DNA of 52,317 nucleotides from IMG/VR virus record IMGVR_UViG_3300036828_000027, positions 1 through 52,317 of that record; one strand, given 5' to 3'. A program made the position numbers and the translations under genes. The notes under the pieces were generated by a model. The model saw only the letters and a program-made list of their open reading frames with translations. It was not told the origin of the DNA and ran no database searches. Shown piece by piece: positions 49,001 through 52,317 of this stretch; positions within the stretch are counted from its first letter, which is position 1, and the number at the start of each line of letters is the position of its first letter. The stretch is from a virus.

Positions 49001-50463
49001 ATTGGATCGGTCATAAACTTCTGTATTTCAGTTAGACTGCGGAACCACTGAGACTTGACTTGTTTCTTCTTCAATTCAGCTAACAATCTATGATCAATAG
49101 TCTTTGGAACTATAATATCATGATATGTTACTTTACTCTCCTGGCCGATGCGATGGTTGCGATCCTCAGCTTGTATTCGATCGGTAGATGACCAAGTGTT
49201 ACTATAGAATATTGTAGTTGAAGCTTCGTTCAATGTGAGTCCAGTCCCGCCAGAAGCAACAGTAATAACCAGGGCTTTATAGTCTTTCTCCTGGCGCCAT
49301 TTGTCTATATTCAGGAGCCTATTAGAGCCATCATCGCGAGACGATACGCCTATACCCCGGATGTGGTTACTAGCTAGCTCTGAAACTATTAGCTGTACAT
49401 CCATTATAAAGCGACAGAATATAATCACCTTACCAGAAGCATCTTCAACTAGTTCTGAAACAAAGTTAGCTCTATTTGACGGAATGATTTCTGTAGCCCT
49501 AGGATCATCAGATGTATTAATGTGACCACATAATACTTGCTGTAGTCGTATCATATTTGTTATTGCCATAGTCGCATCGACCAATTCGCCAGTCTTAAGT
49601 TCATACAATAATTGTTCTTGCAACTTACTATAAATGCGTTCTTGTTCTTTGGTCATACTTATTTCGTGAGTAACATATACCTTATCAGGTAAGTCTAGAC
49701 AATCCTTTTTGCGCTTCTGATAAGCAAATGGAGCGATCTTAGAAGCTAACATTTCCTCATTACGATAGCCAACTATTTGTCTAAATATTTGCCCACTCCT
49801 AATTTGTTTCTGATCCTCTATACAATACATATTCTTGAAGGCAGTATAAGAACGCAATCCAATAATGTTTTGATCAAGAAATTTGAATTGAGAGTATAGA
49901 CCCTCAATGCCTTCTTCAGCTTCAGTGCCTGTGGCTATGCGACGAAATTTAACATAGTTACTCAACTCTATTATTGCCTTTGTTCTTTGAGCTCCTTGAT
50001 TTTTGATCTTATGACTTTCGTCTACTGCCATGTATATGCCGCCTCTGAGTTTGGGCGCCAGGAGTATACGCTTCAAATAGTTCTTGCCTCCAACTGATGA
50101 CAAAGCTTCAATATTCATCAAGAATACAAGAACCTTATCTGACTCTAATATCCTAATGGTTTCTGCTTCTTTCTTTTCAAGTGCTATACCAGAGCGCCAT
50201 ATTTGTATCGTCCATTTGTCATAGTTAGGAGGCCCATGTTTGATAAGTTCTGACTCCCAGTTAATATGAACATTATTGGGCGCTACAATGACAGCACATT
50301 TGATTAGGTTCAATTCAATTAGATTGACTATCTCATCTACAATAATCTTACTCTTGCCTGTTCCCATCTCCAGGAAGTATGCAAACCCAGTCTTACTCCA
50401 TGCTTGTTGTAATGCTTCTATTTGATGCTGATAGGGTTCAGTTGTTATTATCATCATTCTCAT
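48997..50463 (-). CDS. SNF2-type DNA helicase/translocase
   Basis: A 488-residue helicase of superfamily 2: Walker A FLEMGTGKSKI, DESH at IYMAVDESHKIK, a motif III-like RRIATGTEAEEG, then SGGTGLTLNEASTTIFYSNT and EDRNHRIGQ at the C-terminal core. It remodels DNA or displaces proteins during replication or recombination. It is on the leftward strand and converges on the lysin gene with a 4-base overlap, so the two transcription blocks meet here. Confidence 0.9.
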   Translation of the reverse strand: MRMMIITTEPYQHQIEALQQAWSKTGFAYFLEMGTGKSKIIVDEIVNLIELNLIKCAVIVAPNNVHINWESELIKHGPPNYDKWTIQIWRSGIALEKKEAETIRILESDKVLVFLMNIEALSSVGGKNYLKRILLAPKLRGGIYMAVDESHKIKNQGAQRTKAIIELSNYVKFRRIATGTEAEEGIEGLYSQFKFLDQNIIGLRSYTAFKNMYCIEDQKQIRSGQIFRQIVGYRNEEMLASKIAPFAYQKRKKDCLDLPDKVYVTHEISMTKEQERIYSKLQEQLLYELKTGELVDATMAITNMIRLQQVLCGHINTSDDPRATEIIPSNRANFVSELVEDASGKVIIFCRFIMDVQLIVSELASNHIRGIGVSSRDDGSNRLLNIDKWRQEKDYKALVITVASGGTGLTLNEASTTIFYSNTWSSTDRIQAEDRNHRIGQESKVTYHDIIVPKTIDHRLLAELKKKQVKSQWFRSLTEIQKFMTDPI

Positions 50464-50632
50464 CCTTTACTATTTGGAAGTTGACTTTAGGAAACGACCA
50501 CCATCCAAATGCTTCCTCTAATGTTCTATCATCGAATTGAGCTAGATAGAATAGAGGATCAGGATGTTTTTGTATTAGTGCTGATTTCATATGCAGTCTA
50601 GTTGGTATTGGTGCTGTGTATATGCCTATCAT
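50438..50632 (-). CDS. Small protein, function unknown
   Basis: A 64-residue protein (MIGIYTAPIPTRLHMKSALI...LEEAFGWWSFPKVNFQIVKD, then an acidic tail DENDDNNN). It overlaps the SNF2 gene by 26 bases and starts at the stop of the upstream gene. No family recognised. Confidence 0.55.
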   Translation of the reverse strand: MIGIYTAPIPTRLHMKSALIQKHPDPLFYLAQFDDRTLEEAFGWWSFPKVNFQIVKDENDDNNN

Positions 50633-50991
50633 TATAGGTGCTCTCCTGTCATCTCAAAGTAATCCTCGATGTCTTTCATTAAGAAGCCCCAAGTCTTTTG
50701 TCCTTCCTCATCTAGTTGTCGGAACCATTTATTGTATACCCATCTTAGATAGCTTGGGTCTATATCATCAAACTGCATACCTCTATGTTTACCAAAAGGC
50801 ATAGTCTTAGGCTTTGGTTGTGGCTGTGGTCTCTGCTGTTGCTGCTGAGGTTTACCATTTAGAATGTCGAATGTTATACCACGCTTGCGCAATGAGGTGA
50901 AGAACATTACTGCTGCATTTTGTACTTCGCCAACCTGAGCTCCAGGATCAAGAGCTAGTCTCATCATCTTTGTTTCTGTTTCAGTTAACAT
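50632..50991 (-). CDS. DUF3820-like protein
   Basis: A 119-residue protein. After a glutamine/proline linker (residues 48-61), KTMPFGKHRGMQFDDIDPSY followed by LRWVYNKWF is the DUF3820 pattern (MPFGKHKG..l.dip..YL.W), often found with exonuclease or recombination proteins. The N-terminus (TETKMMRLALDPGAQVGEVQ) is a separate helical segment common in phage proteins. It lies in the SNF2 operon. Confidence 0.7.
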   Translation of the reverse strand: MLTETETKMMRLALDPGAQVGEVQNAAVMFFTSLRKRGITFDILNGKPQQQQQRPQPQPKPKTMPFGKHRGMQFDDIDPSYLRWVYNKWFRQLDEEGQKTWGFLMKDIEDYFEMTGEHL

Positions 50992-50997
50992 TTTATA

Positions 50998-51192
50998 TTA
51001 CTCTGCTGGATACATTAACCTGTGGATAGCGCGGATGGCGGCCAGATAACTCTGGGTCATTATAGTGCCGTGTTCGTCGTCACCCAACCCAGCGTCATTC
51101 AGATCCATTGCGAATGTAGCCAATGCCACACGCACAGTCATAGATTGTAATGTTGTCAACGGCACATCATTGATAGTGATACGTGCTTCCAC
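50998..51192 (-). CDS. Small conserved phage protein, function unknown
   Basis: A 64-residue protein: RITINDVPLTTLQSMTVRVA, then TFAMDLNDAGLGDDEHGTIM. The pattern ITINxxPLTxxQSMTVRVA...GLGDDEHG is one I recognise from many phage genomes without a function. Weak AAAGGAG upstream of the ATG. Confidence 0.7.
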   Translation of the reverse strand: MEARITINDVPLTTLQSMTVRVALATFAMDLNDAGLGDDEHGTIMTQSYLAAIRAIHRLMYPAE

Positions 51193-51204
51193 TTCATTTC
51201 TCCT

Positions 51205-51600
51205 TTATTTCCTACTCATATGAACATAATATTCATGGGTCTTTTTGCAACTATTTGAACAATACTTTTGATCGCTCCTAGTTGCCATATATGATACTCC
51301 ACAATGCATACAATATCTTGAAAGAGATTGCTTAAATAATGTATCAGGTTTCTTATATGGTTTACTTGGTCTTTCAAAGGGATTTACTCCAAGTCTATAA
51401 GGCCAAGATGAACATCTAACCTTATTACATTTTCTTATTGCTAGTTCAGTTATCTTACAATCAATACAACGTTCTCTAATTACATCAATTGTTTCTAATA
51501 CAGGTATTCCATATTTGACATAACTAGATTGACTTATTGTCTTTGGATCTCTGCCTACTTTCTCTCCTTTGTAGTCATATGTGAATATATTGTTATCCAT
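51205..51600 (-). CDS. Two-zinc-ribbon protein
   Basis: A 131-residue protein from the ATG at 51600 (MDNNIFTYDYKGEKVGRDPK). IRERCIDCKITELAIRKCNK followed by VRCSSWPYRLGVNPF matches a common phage motif (IRxxCxDC...RxCxxxxCxxWPxRxGxNPF), and the C-terminus RYCMHCGVSYMATRSDQKYC with SNSCKKTHEYY is a second zinc ribbon. Probably nucleic-acid binding. The earlier in-frame ATG at 51630 lies within the upstream gene. AGAAAGG upstream. Confidence 0.72.
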   Translation of the reverse strand: MDNNIFTYDYKGEKVGRDPKTISQSSYVKYGIPVLETIDVIRERCIDCKITELAIRKCNKVRCSSWPYRLGVNPFERPSKPYKKPDTLFKQSLSRYCMHCGVSYMATRSDQKYCSNSCKKTHEYYVHMSRK

Positions 51601-51742
51601 TTGCCTTTCTTTCATTGTTGTGCCAAGCACATTTACATTTATTATTACAGAATACTTTACGATTGTATCGTGTCCTTATTTCCTTGTTACAGTACTTACA
51701 ATTAATTGTTCTTGAAGCTTTTTGTTTCTTATACTTAATCAA
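51593..51742 (-). CDS. 49-residue zinc-ribbon protein with TTG start
   Basis: A short frame MIKYKKQKASRTINCKYCNK, then EIRTRYNRKVFCNNKCKCAW and HNNERKANG. CxxC and CxxxCxC form a zinc ribbon similar to the C-terminal ribbon of the next gene, so the two may be related copies. AAGGGAAA precedes the TTG at 51742, and the end overlaps the next ATG by eight bases. Confidence 0.6.
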   Translation of the reverse strand: MIKYKKQKASRTINCKYCNKEIRTRYNRKVFCNNKCKCAWHNNERKANG

Positions 51743-51765
51743 TTTCCCTTATCCTACAGTAGTTA

Positions 51766-51821
51766 TAAACGGTTTAATTATAGCGCTGGTTCTCGCTCGC
51801 GTCTACCCTCTAAACCGTTTA
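51766..51821 (-). promoter_or_regulatory. Promoter TAGACG-17-TATAAT flanked by TAAACSGTTTA operators
   Basis: On the minus strand TAGACG (51805-51800), a 17-base spacer and TATAAT (51782-51777). An 11-bp palindrome lies immediately on each side: TAAACCGTTTA (51811-51821) just upstream of the -35 and TAAACGGTTTA (51766-51776) over the start point. This should drive the zinc-ribbon, DUF3820 and SNF2 genes, with a dimeric repressor able to bind both sides. Read on the plus strand the same repeat is followed by a T-run, so a terminator is possible, but no plus-strand gene precedes it. From 51822 to 51885 I see nothing else. Confidence 0.65.
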
Positions 51822-51885
51822 TTTTTACTGTAGAATAGTCGCATAAGCCTTATGTTTCTATATAGGGGATCGGGCCAAAAAATCG

Positions 51886-52317
51886 TTACGAAGAAGTAGC
51901 GGCTCCGAGAAACCGGAACCGATCGACGTATACTCTTCTGCCTGCTCGTGCCATTCCACCAAATATAAACCACGAACCAATACTATAATCATTGATTAGT
52001 TGTAGTCCTAATGATGGATACTTGAACCTTGATATTGTTGCATAGGCAGTGGCAGTATCATCCTCAATCAGTAAGTTTAACCACTTGTCCATAGGAACCA
52101 TTACATTGTTACGTTGCACTAAGAACATAGTTTCATTGAGTGACCTTTCATTGCGGTGCACAATCTTTGCCATTAATGTGATTGGTCCCTCATAGTCATC
52201 AGCTAGATCAATTAAATCCTTTCTAGGTACATGAATGATATTGTACTTCTTTGGGTCAGAAATTACTTCAGAGAAACGTTTCCTGCCCTCAAATATGTTA
52301 TCGAATGGCGTTGTTAT
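51886..52317 (-). CDS. dnaE: DNA polymerase III alpha-like subunit, C-terminal part with OB-fold (enters from right edge)
   Basis: An open frame from the window end to the stop at 51886. It reads ITTPFDNIFEGRKRF, then an OB-fold-like stretch (EGPITLMAKIVHRNE, LLIEDDTATAYATISRF), and ends RFRFLGAATSS. Such an OB-fold follows the helix-hairpin-helix domain in DnaE. The first residues repeat the ITT with which the frame at base 1 ends, matching the shared 9-base ends. A shorter frame starts at the ATG at 52173, but similarity continues upstream of it, so I read this as the tail of the gene at 1-2373 and not a separate 95-residue protein. The inference rests on frame agreement and domain order. 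Confidence 0.85.
   Translation of the reverse strand: MTTPFDNIFEGRKRFSEVISDPKKYNIIHVPRKDLIDLADDYEGPITLMAKIVHRNERSLNETMFLVQRNNVMVPMDKWLNLLIEDDTATAYATISRFKYPSLGLQLINDYSIGSWFIFGGMARAGRRVYVDRFRFLGAATSS
52309..52317. repeat. 9-base end identity with window start (contig closure)
   Basis: Bases 52309-52317 (CGTTGTTAT) are identical to bases 1-9. Joining the ends through this overlap keeps the dnaE frame open and gives a circle of 52,308 bases. This is what a circularly permuted or circularised assembly leaves. It is probably an assembly overlap and not a biological terminal repeat. Confidence 0.7.

Larger units (their letters stand above)
47..50064. repeat. Genome-wide dispersed octamer GCCAGGAG (57 copies)
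   Basis: Exact copies found by eye. Plus strand: 47, 1724, 3439, 4995, 6014, 7379, 10195, 13877, 15350, 17023, 17784, 21205, 22763, 24929, 25947, 27054, 28457, 30245, 31703, 34595, 36307, 38066, 39203, 42625, 44730, 45422, 46853, 48623, 50057. As CTCCTGGC: 368, 719, 1619, 2914, 3783, 4366, 6005, 7373, 10662, 11459, 12521, 13869, 14464, 15328, 15875, 17829, 18394, 18595, 19496, 20088, 29444, 29468, 30436, 38023, 38904, 48810, 49138, 49288. One or two would be expected by chance in random sequence of this length. Copies fall in different reading frames (APPGE, TRQEL, ELLAAD) and in hairpins. Most are preceded by C or G, often as GGCGCCAGGAG. Confidence 0.9.

Noticed and set aside
1-52317. Temperate lifestyle
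   Set aside because: No integrase, excisionase, attachment site or partition gene was recognised; the Cro-like protein alone does not show lysogeny. An unrecognised system cannot be excluded.

Overview
The window looks like the whole genome, about 52.3 kb, of a contractile-tailed double-stranded DNA phage (myovirus morphology), opened inside its DNA polymerase gene. It carries large terminase, portal (DUF1073 type), Mu gpF-like head protein, DUF2213 protease/scaffold, DUF2184-type major capsid protein, DUF3383-type sheath, DUF3277-type tube, tape measure and a complete baseplate set. No integrase, transposase or ribosomal RNA gene was seen. The minus-strand polymerase leaves the left edge in frame, and its C-terminal part with an OB-fold enters at the right edge in the same frame. 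The last 9 bases equal the first 9, so the map probably closes into a circle. Most genes are AT-rich.

Layout. (1) 13.04 kb leftward to 1, then 52.3 to 49.0 kb, minus strand: a replication, nucleotide-metabolism and early-type block. It holds DnaE-type polymerase, DnaQ-type exonuclease, MazG-like enzymes, ThyX, an FAD oxidoreductase-like protein, an SSB-like protein, about a dozen small early proteins between 8.3 and 13.0 kb, an SNF2-type helicase and zinc-ribbon proteins. (2) 13.04 to 14.38 kb: a gene-free, GC-rich, CTAG-rich divergent control region full of palindromes. (3) 14.4 to 21.7 kb, plus strand: an unknown acidic protein, a GH-A-like glycoside hydrolase, an archaeo-eukaryotic-type primase, a VapE/SF3-like helicase, an iteron-like repeat region and a VRR-NUC-like nuclease. 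(4) 21.8 to 36.3 kb: packaging, head, neck, sheath, tube and tail chaperones, interrupted by a proline-rich protein, a secreted protein with a PEP-CTERM tail, and a GC-rich tail fibre. (5) 36.3 to 49.0 kb: tape measure, baseplate, a spike fused to collagen-like repeats, S74-chaperone fibres, and a putative two-gene lysis cassette. The two transcription blocks converge with a 4-base overlap at 48,997-49,000.

The strongest unexplained signals are in the DNA rather than in one protein. The octamer GCCAGGAG occurs 57 times by hand count (29 on one strand, 28 on the other), in several reading frames and in intergenic hairpins; one or two copies would be expected by chance. A second motif, the 10-bp palindrome CGTATATACG, is found in pairs at 12-bp pitch almost only upstream of early genes and in the divergent region, and looks like an operator. 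Several early genes share a leader made of a long hairpin whose core carries either motif, a short CCAGC/GCTGG hairpin, and a common Shine-Dalgarno block. The host cannot be named. The PEP-CTERM tail suggests a Gram-negative bacterium with an exosortase system, and several small proteins resemble families I associate with proteobacterial phages.
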